In this document: positions 1 to 5,915 of the stretch, piece after piece
Position numbering within the stretch: the stretch's first letter is position 1
Layout of the letters: each line of letters begins with the position of its first letter
DNA from: an uncultured Bacteroidota bacterium
GTDB lineage: Bacteria > Bacteroidota > Bacteroidia > Chitinophagales > Chitinophagaceae
Assembly (NCBI GenBank): GCA_903933765.1
Contig: CAIZLI010000122.1
Span: 1-9,355 of the forward strand
Direction of reading: 5' to 3'
Length of the DNA stretch: 9,355 nt
The notes under the pieces: model-generated
Databases searched by the model: none
Seen by the model: only the letters and a program-made list of their open reading frames with translations
Told to the model about the DNA's origin: nothing
Made by a program: the position numbers and the translations under genes

Positions 1-186
1 GCAGCAGCAACAGCATTTGAAGTATTGTATGAAACTTTCCCTGCTTTTGAAATGCAAGGAGTAAGCAAACGTGCAGCTTTTGTGCTTGACGCAAATGGAG
101 TGGTACAATATGCAGAAATTTGTCCTACGCCTGGTGACTTGCCTAATTTTGAGGCAATTCAAACTACATTGAATTCATTGAACTGA
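1..186 (+). CDS. Peroxiredoxin (AhpC/TSA-type), C-terminal fragment
   Basis: The frame is open from the left edge and ends at TGA 184-186, giving the last 61 residues of a protein whose start lies outside the window. The visible segment has the C-terminal layout of AhpC/TSA or Bcp-like peroxiredoxins: a G-V-x-K-R-A-A-F-V-L-D-x-x-G-V-V strand pair (the KR-x-x-F-V-I-D-x-x-G block after the active site), then Y-A-E-I followed by P-x-x-G-D-L-P-N-F-E-A-I. By family knowledge it would reduce hydrogen peroxide or organic peroxides in the cytoplasm with a thiol partner. The peroxidatic cysteine motif would be upstream and cannot be checked. A cysteine in the EIC-P-T-P segment (residue 41 of the fragment) is visible, but its role is unknown. 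The gene converges on the rRNA methyltransferase gene, and two hairpin terminators lie between them. The family call is moderately sure; the subfamily is not. Confidence 0.72.
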   Translation, partial: AAATAFEVLYETFPAFEMQGVSKRAAFVLDANGVVQYAEICPTPGDLPNFEAIQTTLNSLN

Positions 187-197
187 AACGTCGCTTC

Positions 198-229
198 GTG
201 TTAATTTTTATAAAATATAAAATTAACAC
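198..229. repeat. AT-rich inverted repeat 1
   Basis: GTGTTAAT (198-205) pairs with ATTAACAC (222-229). Inside it TTTATA (207-212) pairs with TATAAA (216-221) around the triplet AAA, leaving T206 bulged. It lies 11 nt after the peroxiredoxin stop codon, before the first GC-rich terminator. With no GC-rich stem or T-tract it is not a classical terminator. It could be a 3'-end stabilising hairpin, or the left part of the tandem module described below. Confidence 0.6.
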
Positions 230-248
230 TATGCTGTCTAATGATTTT

Positions 249-278
249 AAAATGGTCCCGATTTATCGGGACCATTTT
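249..278. terminator. Rho-independent terminator 1, bidirectional
   Basis: A perfect 14-bp inverted repeat, AAAATGGTCCCGAT (249-262) with ATCGGGACCATTTT (265-278), has a GC-rich core and T runs on the 3' side of both strands. The true loop is probably the six bases around TTTA. It lies 62 nt after the peroxiredoxin stop and probably ends that transcript. It may also back up termination of the methyltransferase transcript arriving from the other side. Confidence 0.85.
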
Positions 279-290
279 TGGTTCCTGCTA

Positions 291-314
291 GTTTTTTTAT
301 AGAATATAAAAAAC
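291..314. repeat. AT-rich inverted repeat 2
   Basis: TTTTTTATA (293-301) pairs with TATAAAAAA (305-313) around GAA, and G291 can pair with C314 if T292 is bulged. It sits at the same place in module copy B as the first AT-rich palindrome in copy A, and has the same triloop form (purine-A-A) and a single bulged T on the 5' arm. It is entirely A/T except at its ends, so the folded form would be weak. Confidence 0.5.
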
Positions 315-337
315 GCAAGAAGTTCATTGATGATTTT

Positions 338-367
338 AAAAGCCCTCCAATTTATTGGAGGGCTTTT
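338..367. terminator. Rho-independent terminator 2, bidirectional
   Basis: A perfect 14-bp inverted repeat, AAAAGCCCTCCAAT (338-351) with ATTGGAGGGCTTTT (354-367), has T runs on the 3' side of both strands. It is 30 nt beyond the stop codon of the minus-strand rRNA methyltransferase and is the natural terminator for it. For the plus-strand peroxiredoxin transcript it would be a second barrier. Its arms differ in sequence from terminator 1, but arm length, loop and offset within the module are the same. Confidence 0.87.
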
Positions 368-397
368 TGCTAATTGTTAGGGCTTTATAGAATATTT

Positions 398-1573
398 TTA
401 TCTATCACAAACTTCTACAATCAAGAATTTTAAATAATGCGTGTTCTCCATGCCCCATATAATAGGGTGGTCGCTTGACTGTGATTGATAAGTGACTTGT
501 CTAATCCTTTTCTTGGCGTCTTTTGCAGCCATATAAATGGTATCTAAGAATAGTTCTGGACTTACAAGGTTCGTACAACTAGAAGTCACTAAGAAGCCTC
601 CGTTGTTGATCATTTTCATCCCCCTTAAATTAATCTCTTTATAACCTGTGACTGCTTTTTCGATACTACTTCTACTTTTTGTAAAAGCAGGTGGATCCAA
701 CATCACCACATCATATTTCCTGCCTTCTTTGCCCCAGTTTTTTAGGACATCAAAAGCATTCATGGCTTCAAATTTCACAATATGATCTAATTTATTTAAC
801 GCCGCATTTCTGTTGGCTTGGGCCACTGCATTTTCAGAAATATCAATACCTAAAACAGATTTTGCGCCGTAATGTGCAGCATGTATTTCAAATGTTCCCG
901 TATATGTAAATGCGCCTAAAACATCTGCACCTTTCACAATATGTTGAATAGCGCGACGGTTGTCTTGTTGGTCTAAAAAATAACCGGTTTTTTGTCCATG
1001 CTCAATGTCTACATAAAAATTTAACCCATTTTCTTGAATGATGATTTCTGTTTGAAAAGGGTCGGATAAAAAATCCTTCTTCTGTTCTAATCCTTCTAGT
1101 TCTCTAACAGGTACATCGTTCCTTTCATAAATACCTTTTGGTTTAAAGATGGTATTGATCGCATCTACTATGGCAGTTTTCCATTGCTCTATTCCTAATG
1201 ATAAAGTTTGTAAAACAAAATAATCATTGAATTTATCTATAATCAATGCAGGCAATCCATCTGCTTCTCCAAAGACCAATCTACAATTTTCGGTGTAGCC
1301 CAATTGTTGACGATAGGCCCATGCTTCACTAATTTTTTGATGGAAAAATGCCGCATCAATATTTTCTCTCTTTCGAGTCAATAATCGGATAATGATTTGA
1401 GATCCTGGGTTGATATAGCCTCGACCTGCTAATTGTCCGTCAAAATAATAGACTTCTACGATATCCCCTGGAGCCACTGTGCCAGCGATACGGTCTACTT
1501 CGTTGTTATAAATCCATGGATGCCCCATGGCAATTCTTGGGGTAATGCGCTTATTTAGGTAAACCTTTGTCAT
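398..1573 (-). CDS. rlmI: 23S rRNA (cytosine-C5) methyltransferase, RlmI family
   Basis: This 391-residue protein matches the length and full layout of RlmI, the SAM-dependent enzyme that in E. coli makes m5C1962 in 23S rRNA. An N-terminal PUA-like RNA-binding domain (about residues 1-80) includes GHPWIYNNEV and a GSQI-I-R strand. A linker domain carries the GEADGLPALIID block (102-113). The family signature HGQKTGYFLDQQDNR is at 192-206. The Rossmann methyltransferase domain has motif I at 217-229 (DVLGAFTYTGTFE), an acidic SAM-ribose contact in GIDIS (D244), DPPAF at 293-297 and SSC at 331-333, where C333 fits the catalytic cysteine. The start is the ATG at 1573, which gives the N-terminus expected of the family. 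No Shine-Dalgarno sequence is visible. It diverges from grpE and converges with the peroxiredoxin gene. The family is certain; the exact rRNA position modified is inferred from E. coli. Confidence 0.93.
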   Translation of the reverse strand: MTKVYLNKRITPRIAMGHPWIYNNEVDRIAGTVAPGDIVEVYYFDGQLAGRGYINPGSQIIIRLLTRKRENIDAAFFHQKISEAWAYRQQLGYTENCRLVFGEADGLPALIIDKFNDYFVLQTLSLGIEQWKTAIVDAINTIFKPKGIYERNDVPVRELEGLEQKKDFLSDPFQTEIIIQENGLNFYVDIEHGQKTGYFLDQQDNRRAIQHIVKGADVLGAFTYTGTFEIHAAHYGAKSVLGIDISENAVAQANRNAALNKLDHIVKFEAMNAFDVLKNWGKEGRKYDVVMLDPPAFTKSRSSIEKAVTGYKEINLRGMKMINNGGFLVTSSCTNLVSPELFLDTIYMAAKDAKKRIRQVTYQSQSSDHPIIWGMENTHYLKFLIVEVCDR

Positions 1574-1577
1574 TTGT

Positions 1578-1585
1578 CAAAGATA
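1578..1585 (-). promoter_or_regulatory. Candidate -7 element for the rlmI-family gene
   Basis: On the minus strand the sequence reads TATCTTTG, a full match to the Bacteroidota -7 consensus TAnnTTTG, only 4 nt before the ATG. A TTG lies 16 nt upstream as a possible -33 element, which is closer than the usual ~20 nt. If the element is used, transcription would begin at or next to the A of the start codon. A chance match is possible. Confidence 0.4.
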
Positions 1586-1635
1586 GGGACAGATTAAGTG
1601 ACAACTTGTTCATTTTAAGCCCCTTTTATGTCAAT

Positions 1636-1667
1636 TTTGCTCTTTTATTGCTTTGGCAATATATTTG
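1636..1667 (+). promoter_or_regulatory. Promoter of grpE-dnaJ (TTTG ... TAnnTTTG)
   Basis: TTTG at 1636-1639 and TATATTTG at 1660-1667 are separated by 20 nt. This matches the primary-sigma promoter of Bacteroidota (TTTG near -33, TAnnTTTG near -7). The grpE ATG follows 27 nt after the -7 element, leaving a leader of about 20 nt. A small dyad, ATTGC (1647-1651) with GCAAT (1656-1660), occupies the spacer and touches the -7 box, but no known heat-shock operator such as CIRCE is visible. Confidence 0.7.
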
Positions 1668-1694
1668 CGTCCAATAGAGTACAAATAGTCAATT

Positions 1695-2234
1695 ATGGAA
1701 GATAAAGAGCAATTAAGTCAAGAACCAATCGTAGATACCGAAAATGGAGCAGAAACAGCCCCAGAAACCGAGGAAGCACCTTTGAGTGAAATAGATCAAT
1801 TGAAGGCAGATTTGGCAGACCAAAAGGATAAATATTTACGTTTAATGGCAGAATTTGAAAACTTCAAAAGAAGAACGGCAAAGGAAAGAGTAGACTTGAT
1901 CCAGACCGCCGGGAAGGATGTGATTGTTTCGCTTTTGGACGTCATGGACGACTGTGATCGTGCAGAAAAGCAATTGAATGAATCAGACGATATCGCTGTT
2001 CAAAAAGAAGGCATCCAATTGGTATTTAATAAAATCAGAACTACCCTTCATGCAAAAGGTTTAAAGGCAATGGAAAGTATTGATCAAACATTTGATGTTG
2101 AATTACATGAAGCCATTACAGAAGTGCCTGTGCCGGATGCTTCAAAAAAAGGCAAGGTGATTGATGAGGTAACCAAGGGCTATTATTTGAATGATAAAAT
2201 TATTCGTTTTGCAAAAGTGGTAGTAGGCAAATAA
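1695..2234 (+). CDS. grpE: Nucleotide exchange factor GrpE
   Basis: GrpE is the cytoplasmic co-chaperone that releases ADP from DnaK and so restarts its folding cycle. The protein has 179 residues, normal for the family. An acidic, disordered N-terminus (1-30) is followed by the long dimerising helix (about 31-80) with the conserved EFENFKRR at 53-60. A helical segment follows, then the C-terminal beta-domain with FDVELHEAI at 133-141 and the signature at 155-178 (GKVIDEV, then [17 protein letters not shown]), close to the PROSITE GrpE pattern. The start is the ATG at 1695, downstream of a good promoter. dnaJ follows after 10 nt, so the two genes are probably co-transcribed. dnaK is not in the window; separation of dnaK from grpE-dnaJ is common in Bacteroidota. 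The identification is secure. Confidence 0.96.
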   Translation: MEDKEQLSQEPIVDTENGAETAPETEEAPLSEIDQLKADLADQKDKYLRLMAEFENFKRRTAKERVDLIQTAGKDVIVSLLDVMDDCDRAEKQLNESDDIAVQKEGIQLVFNKIRTTLHAKGLKAMESIDQTFDVELHEAITEVPVPDASKKGKVIDEVTKGYYLNDKIIRFAKVVVGK

Positions 2235-2244
2235 ACAAAGCAGT

Positions 2245-3414
2245 ATGTCAAAAAGAGATTTTTACGAAATATTAGGTGTGAGCAAGTCTTCGTCTGCAGA
2301 TGAAATAAAAAAAGCTTACCGTAAAGTTGCGATGCAATTTCATCCGGATAGAAATCCAGGTGATAAAGCTGCAGAAGAAAAATTTAAAGAAGCAGCAGAA
2401 GCCTACGAAATTTTAAGTGATGCAGACAAGAAAGCGAAATACGATCGTTTTGGACATCAAGCATTTGGACCAGGCACAGGCGGTGGTGGTGGATATGGTG
2501 GTGGCGGAATGGACATGAATGATATCTTTAGCCAGTTTGGTGATGTGTTTGGGGATGATATGTTTGGCGGATTTTTTGGTGGTGGACAAAGCCGTTCAAG
2601 AGGTGGTGCAAAAGCAAGAGGTCAAAGAGGAAGTAACCTTAGGATTAAATTAAAACTGAATTTCGAAGAGATTGCGAATGGTGTGAATAAGCAAGTAAAA
2701 GTAAAAAAGCATGTGCTTTGTACAACTTGTGGTGGTAATGGTGCAAAAGATAAATCAAGTATTCAAAATTGTGGTACCTGTAAGGGTTCTGGTCAAGTGA
2801 GAAAAGTGACCAATACTTTTTTAGGTCAAATGCAAACTGTGAATACCTGTCCAACATGTAATGGTGAAGGAAGTACCGTGACTGCAAAATGTACGGCATG
2901 TAAGGGTGAGGGAAGGGTATATGGCGAAGAAACTATATCAATTGATATTCCAGCAGGTGTGCAAGACGGCATGCAATTAAGTATGTCAGGCAAGGGGAAT
3001 GCGGGTGAACGTGGTGGGGCTTCAGGAGATTTAATCATCATGATTGAGGAAGAGCAACACGAATTCTTACATAGAGATGGATTGAATGTCTCTTTTGATT
3101 TATACATCACGATTCCAGACGCCATTTTTGGTACGAATGTAGAAGTGCCAACGATTGATGGTCGTGCAAAAATTAAAATACCAGCAGGTACACAAAGTGG
3201 TAAGATATTTAGATTGAAAGGAAAAGGATTCCCAGAAGTGCAGGGCTATGCAAAAGGAGATCAATTGATCCATGTGAATATTTGGACACCACAAGAAGTA
3301 AGTGAAGAAGAAAAAATCGCTTTGAATAAAATGCAAGAAAGTGAAAACTTTAAACCAAAACCTGTCAAAGGGGATAAAAGTTTTTACGATAAAGTAAAAG
3401 AAGCATTTAAGTAA
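2245..3414 (+). CDS. dnaJ: Chaperone protein DnaJ (type I Hsp40)
   Basis: DnaJ delivers unfolded clients to DnaK and stimulates its ATPase. The 389-residue protein has every type I domain. The J domain is at 1-72, with HPD at 33-35. A Gly/Phe-rich region spans about 74-118. The zinc-binding domain has four CxxCxGxG-type motifs at 159-166, 176-183, 202-209 and 216-223, all eight cysteines present. The C-terminal client-binding beta domains run from about 130-150 and 225-350, including [13 protein letters not shown] at 233-245 and [19 protein letters not shown] at 312-330. No residue known to be essential is missing. It ends in tandem in-frame TAA codons (3412-3417) followed by a strong terminator. 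It is the second gene of the grpE transcript, so its regulation would follow the promoter before grpE. Confidence 0.97.
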   Translation: MSKRDFYEILGVSKSSSADEIKKAYRKVAMQFHPDRNPGDKAAEEKFKEAAEAYEILSDADKKAKYDRFGHQAFGPGTGGGGGYGGGGMDMNDIFSQFGDVFGDDMFGGFFGGGQSRSRGGAKARGQRGSNLRIKLKLNFEEIANGVNKQVKVKKHVLCTTCGGNGAKDKSSIQNCGTCKGSGQVRKVTNTFLGQMQTVNTCPTCNGEGSTVTAKCTACKGEGRVYGEETISIDIPAGVQDGMQLSMSGKGNAGERGGASGDLIIMIEEEQHEFLHRDGLNVSFDLYITIPDAIFGTNVEVPTIDGRAKIKIPAGTQSGKIFRLKGKGFPEVQGYAKGDQLIHVNIWTPQEVSEEEKIALNKMQESENFKPKPVKGDKSFYDKVKEAFK

Positions 3415-3428
3415 TAAAATATAAGATC

Positions 3429-3466
3429 ATAAAAAAAGGGACAATTTTAATTGTCCCTTTTTTTAT
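3429..3466. terminator. Bidirectional terminator between dnaJ and hpt
   Basis: An uninterrupted 18-bp inverted repeat (3429-3446 with 3449-3466) has a GGGACAATT core and seven T residues on the 3' side of each strand. It serves the convergent dnaJ and hpt transcripts. The minus-strand arm begins at the very next base after the hpt stop codon (3467-3469), so a terminating ribosome would cover part of it. The core pairs across a TT, so the actual loop is probably the A/T-rich centre. Confidence 0.92.
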
Positions 3467-4003
3467 TTAAGCTTTTAATTGATAGATGTCTTTACTGTTT
3501 CGGCCTAATCCGTCATAATCTAATCCATAACCCACTACGAACTTATTGGGAATATCAAAACAAGTATAATGGACTTGAACTGGGAACTGCAAAGCCTCTT
3601 TTTTATTGAGCAATACTGCAATTTTTACAGATGCGGGTTGCATGCTATCTAATTGTGGAAGATAGTGATGTAAAGTTTTGCCTGTGTCAATAATATCCTC
3701 TAATATAACGATATGTCTGTCTTTTACATTGATATCTAATCCTATTGCTGTAATCACATTGCCTGTTGAACTCGTGCCTTTATAGGATGCTAATTTAATA
3801 AAGCTTACCTCTGCCTCTATGGTGATTTGCTTGAATAGGTCAGCGGTAAATAAGAATGAGCCATTTAGAATGGATAAAAATAGCGGACGCTTCCCTGCAT
3901 AGTCTTTATTTAATTGCGCTGCTAGTTCGGTAATTTTTTCTTGAATGGCTGCTTCCTTTAAATAAGGTTCAAATGTTTTATCTAGAACTTGAATGGTAGA
4001 CAT
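3467..4003 (-). CDS. hpt: Hypoxanthine phosphoribosyltransferase
   Basis: This 178-residue cytoplasmic enzyme of purine salvage converts hypoxanthine (and often guanine) plus PRPP to IMP or GMP. The PRPP-binding motif is clear: HIVILEDIIDTGKT at 97-110, with the paired acidic residues E102-D103 and the catalytic-region D106. The N-terminal SILNGSFLFTADL (44-56) is the family's PRPP-pyrophosphate loop region. LLNKKEA (131-137) holds the purine-contacting lysine. FVVGYGLDYDGLGRN (155-169) is the C-terminal purine-binding block with its conserved aspartate. Length and motif order are typical of bacterial HPRT. The start is the ATG at 4003, one base after the TAA of the glucosaminidase gene, which suggests translational coupling at the end of a four-gene operon. 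Preference for guanine versus hypoxanthine cannot be read from sequence. Confidence 0.94.
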   Translation of the reverse strand: MSTIQVLDKTFEPYLKEAAIQEKITELAAQLNKDYAGKRPLFLSILNGSFLFTADLFKQITIEAEVSFIKLASYKGTSSTGNVITAIGLDINVKDRHIVILEDIIDTGKTLHHYLPQLDSMQPASVKIAVLLNKKEALQFPVQVHYTCFDIPNKFVVGYGLDYDGLGRNSKDIYQLKA

Positions 4004-4004
4004 G

Positions 4005-5264
4005 TTATTTCTTTTTATTAAATAATATTACTTGTGTGCCTTCTTTTAAAGGTTCCACTAATTGAGGATTGTATAATTTTAATAGACTCAATTGAACGCC
4101 TTCTAGTTGACTAATTTCTTGTAAACTAGTATTGTATTTTACAATATGAAATGAGGCAGCACCTGCTTTCTTTTTTGGAGCAAGGAAAATCAATTGGTCG
4201 CTTTCCAAAAGATTCGAAGCTTTAATATCATTGTATTCAAATAATTTATACAATGGTACTTTGTATTTAAGTGCGATCTCTATAAAAGACATTTTTTCTT
4301 TTCCAAGTATCACTGGCACTTGATTGATTCTAAATTGTCCTTCGGGATAATTGTATGAAGGCTTTTTGGTTGCAACAGGTTGCGCAATTGTAGAAGCCTT
4401 AGTTGAATCTATTTTAACAGGTTCTTTTTGAGTTGTTTGAACAACTGTAATGACTTCCTTTTTAATGGTATCTTTTTGAATGGTGTCTTTTTGAGGAGCA
4501 GGCAATGTTTGTGAAGGCAATATTTTTTTAGGCAATGCCTTTGTGGGCAATGGCGCCAAATTATCTGTGGGATTCATTTGAGCAATACCAACAGGCTTAT
4601 TCAAACTTTTTACTGGCGTATCAACAACAACCTTAGTAACCGGTGTATCAGTAAGCTCCTTTTTAATAGGCGTGTCAACAAGCACTTTATTTACTGGTGT
4701 ATCAACAACAACCTTTTTTACGGGTGCTTCTTCCGTTTCAATTTCATTTTCTAGCTCTGGGAAATTGTATTGTGCCAATTCGTAATCGTCGATGATTTTT
4801 AATAATTTTTTAGGATAGTCCGATGCAGTAGCATACCCAGCTTTCTTAAGTCCATAGGCCCATGCAGTATCATCTACAGGGTCAAGTAAAAACAAATCCA
4901 CATAATTAGGTCTATTCTTTAAAAAATTAGAATGGTCTTTAAAGGATAGCTCAGCTGCATCATAGGCCCTAAAACATTCTTGTTTTGCATCATCATCTTG
5001 ATACGCTTTGGCGCCTGTCCAATCCGATTTGCATTTGATACCAAAGTGGTTATTATGGTTTTTTGCCAGGTTGCTTTCACCACTATTGGATTCAAGAATT
5101 GCTTGAGCAAGGGTGATCGAAGCGGGTACCCCAGTTCTTTTCATTTCCTTCATCGCAATTGTTTTAAACTGCGCGATATAAGCGATAGTTGTTGCATTGT
5201 TTTGTGTCCATCCTATTTGGACGATCATGCATAAAACCAATATCAAAAGTATAGGTTGCTTCAT
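4005..5264 (-). CDS. Secreted N-acetylglucosaminidase (GH73) with LysM-like C-terminus
   Basis: The 419-residue protein has a signal peptide (1-21: hydrophobic core LLILVLCMIVQI, then W-T-Q). A glucosaminidase domain of the GH73/FlgJ type follows (about 24-163), with SITLAQAILESNSGESNLA at 49-67, where E58 fits the catalytic glutamate. The domain also has NNHFGIKCKSDW (71-82), CFRAYD (97-102) and WAYGLKKAGYAT (135-146), all common in Bacteroidota enzymes of this class. It should cut the glycan backbone of peptidoglycan in the periplasm. Residues 170-305 form a Pro/Lys/Thr/Val-rich linker made of tandem repeats. Two divergent LysM-like modules follow (about 310-362 and 371-416), expected to bind peptidoglycan. 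The gene lies 1 nt after the O-methyltransferase gene and 1 nt before hpt. The enzyme class is confident, the LysM assignment a little less so. Confidence 0.88.
   Translation of the reverse strand: MKQPILLILVLCMIVQIGWTQNNATTIAYIAQFKTIAMKEMKRTGVPASITLAQAILESNSGESNLAKNHNNHFGIKCKSDWTGAKAYQDDDAKQECFRAYDAAELSFKDHSNFLKNRPNYVDLFLLDPVDDTAWAYGLKKAGYATASDYPKKLLKIIDDYELAQYNFPELENEIETEEAPVKKVVVDTPVNKVLVDTPIKKELTDTPVTKVVVDTPVKSLNKPVGIAQMNPTDNLAPLPTKALPKKILPSQTLPAPQKDTIQKDTIKKEVITVVQTTQKEPVKIDSTKASTIAQPVATKKPSYNYPEGQFRINQVPVILGKEKMSFIEIALKYKVPLYKLFEYNDIKASNLLESDQLIFLAPKKKAGAASFHIVKYNTSLQEISQLEGVQLSLLKLYNPQLVEPLKEGTQVILFNKKK
4464..4550 (-). repeat. 15-bp tandem repeats in the glucosaminidase linker
   Basis: Four 15-bp units beginning GGCAAT occur at 4501, 4516, 4531 and 4546 (plus-strand coordinates). 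They encode four pentapeptides starting Leu-Pro (residues 239-258: LPTKA, LPKKI, LPSQT, LPAPQ). Beside them two further 15-bp units (4464-4478 and 4479-4493) differ at a single base and encode KDTIQ-KDTIK. All are in frame and lie in the region joining the catalytic and LysM-like domains. Confidence 0.85.
4612..4728 (-). repeat. 27-bp tandem repeats in the glucosaminidase linker
   Basis: Four 27-bp units (4612-4638, 4639-4665, 4666-4692, 4693-4719) and a partial fifth encode nonapeptides of the form P-V-x-K-V-V-V-D-T (residues 181-216, then PVKSL). The first and fourth units share the stretch GTATCAACAACAACCTT, while the inner two have diverged more. The array preserves frame and probably sets the reach of the linker. 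Confidence 0.88.
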
Positions 5265-5265
5265 A

Positions 5266-5904
5266 TTATTTTTTTCTAATCAAGGTTAATCCGTCTCTAA
5301 CAGTCAACATAATTTTTTCAATGCCTTTATGTGCTAAAATATATTCATTGAAAGCATGGATTGCTAAAGCGTTTTTGCCTGTTATTTGTTCTTCAAATAC
5401 TTGTCCGTGAAACAATACATTGTCTGCAATGATCACGCCTTTATCCGAAAGCATAGGCAGTACTAAATTAACGTATTCAATATAACCAGTTTTGTCTGCG
5501 TCAATAAAAACTAAATCCCATTGCTTATGAAGGGTAGGAAGGATATTTTTAGCATCTCCAATATGGGAGATAATTTGCTGTCCTTTTGCACTTGCATTAA
5601 AATGTACTCTCGCTGCATTTGCGTCTTCTGCTCTAAGTTCAATGGTATCTAAAGTCCCTGTGGCAGTTAATCCCTCAGCCAAGCATAATGTGCTAAAGCC
5701 GGTGAATGTGCCAATTTCTAAAATAGTTTGAGGTGCCATCAGCTTACTAAAAAAGCTTAAAAAGCCCCCTTGGTTCCAATTGCTTTGTAAATGTGCATGA
5801 GGATGGCTTAGCAAAGTTTGCTCGTACATAGGCCTTAAATAGGCCGGTGTGGCATCACTATAATGCGCTACATAGTCGTTGGCAGCTTGTTGAATAAAAT
5901 CCAT
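5266..5904 (-). CDS. SAM-dependent O-methyltransferase, COMT/CCoAMT-like (family 3)
   Basis: The 212-residue protein has the compact fold of the Methyltransf_3 family, divalent-cation-dependent O-methyltransferases acting on catechol-type or similar hydroxyl substrates. Motif I is ILEIGTFTGFSTLCLAEGL (61-79). An acidic SAM-ribose contact occurs at DTIELRAE (86-93). VFIDADKTGYIEY (132-144) and IIADNV (158-163) supply the predicted metal ligands D135, D161 and N162. The C-terminal strand (MLTVRDGLTLIRK, 199-211) is the family's usual ending. No signal peptide is present, so it should be cytosolic. The start is the ATG at 5904, 11 nt after the symporter stop. The glucosaminidase gene follows after 1 nt. 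The physiological substrate is unknown; neither neighbour points to one. Similar genes are sometimes annotated as tRNA-modifying (TrmR-like), which remains an alternative. Confidence 0.88.
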   Translation of the reverse strand: MDFIQQAANDYVAHYSDATPAYLRPMYEQTLLSHPHAHLQSNWNQGGFLSFFSKLMAPQTILEIGTFTGFSTLCLAEGLTATGTLDTIELRAEDANAARVHFNASAKGQQIISHIGDAKNILPTLHKQWDLVFIDADKTGYIEYVNLVLPMLSDKGVIIADNVLFHGQVFEEQITGKNALAIHAFNEYILAHKGIEKIMLTVRDGLTLIRKK

Positions 5905-5915
5905 GCTGCAAATGT

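Larger units (their letters stand above)
207..395. repeat. Degenerate tandem duplication of an ~89-bp two-hairpin module
   Basis: Copy A is 207-295 and copy B is 296-383. A third, truncated copy of the first 12 bases is at 384-395, next to the end of the methyltransferase gene. The copies align without gaps at an offset of 89 through position 369. Shared blocks are TTTATARAATATAAAA (207-222 and 296-311), ATGATTTTAAAA (241-252 and 330-341), the hairpin loop ATTTAT, and TTTTTG after the hairpin. By eye about 55 of 88 aligned positions match, and mismatches concentrate in an 18-base spacer and in the hairpin arms. Nothing else in the window matches the whole unit. Whether it is an old local duplication or two copies of a dispersed element cannot be told from this window. 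Confidence 0.7.

Noticed and set aside
231..302. 23-codon reading frame starting ATG at 231
   Set aside because: It runs through terminator 1 and has no counterpart in module copy B, so there is no support for translation.
207..395. CRISPR-like spacing of the TTTATARAATAT repeat at 207, 296 and 384
   Set aside because: The repeat is only 12-16 bp and A/T only apart from one G. The 'spacers' resemble each other and contain terminators, and no cas genes are near.
691..909. Plus-strand open frame of 72 codons inside the rlmI-family gene
   Set aside because: It lies opposite the conserved methyltransferase domain, has no recognisable features and looks like an antisense shadow.
1647..1660. ATTGC-TTTG-GCAAT dyad before grpE as a heat-shock operator
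   Set aside because: The arms are only 5 bp and do not resemble CIRCE or any other known operator. It is noted with the promoter but not called.
2645..3336. Several long minus-strand open frames inside dnaJ
   Set aside because: Their products are low-complexity shadows of dnaJ (His/Tyr/Leu/Phe-rich), with no domains, and dnaJ is intact on the other strand.
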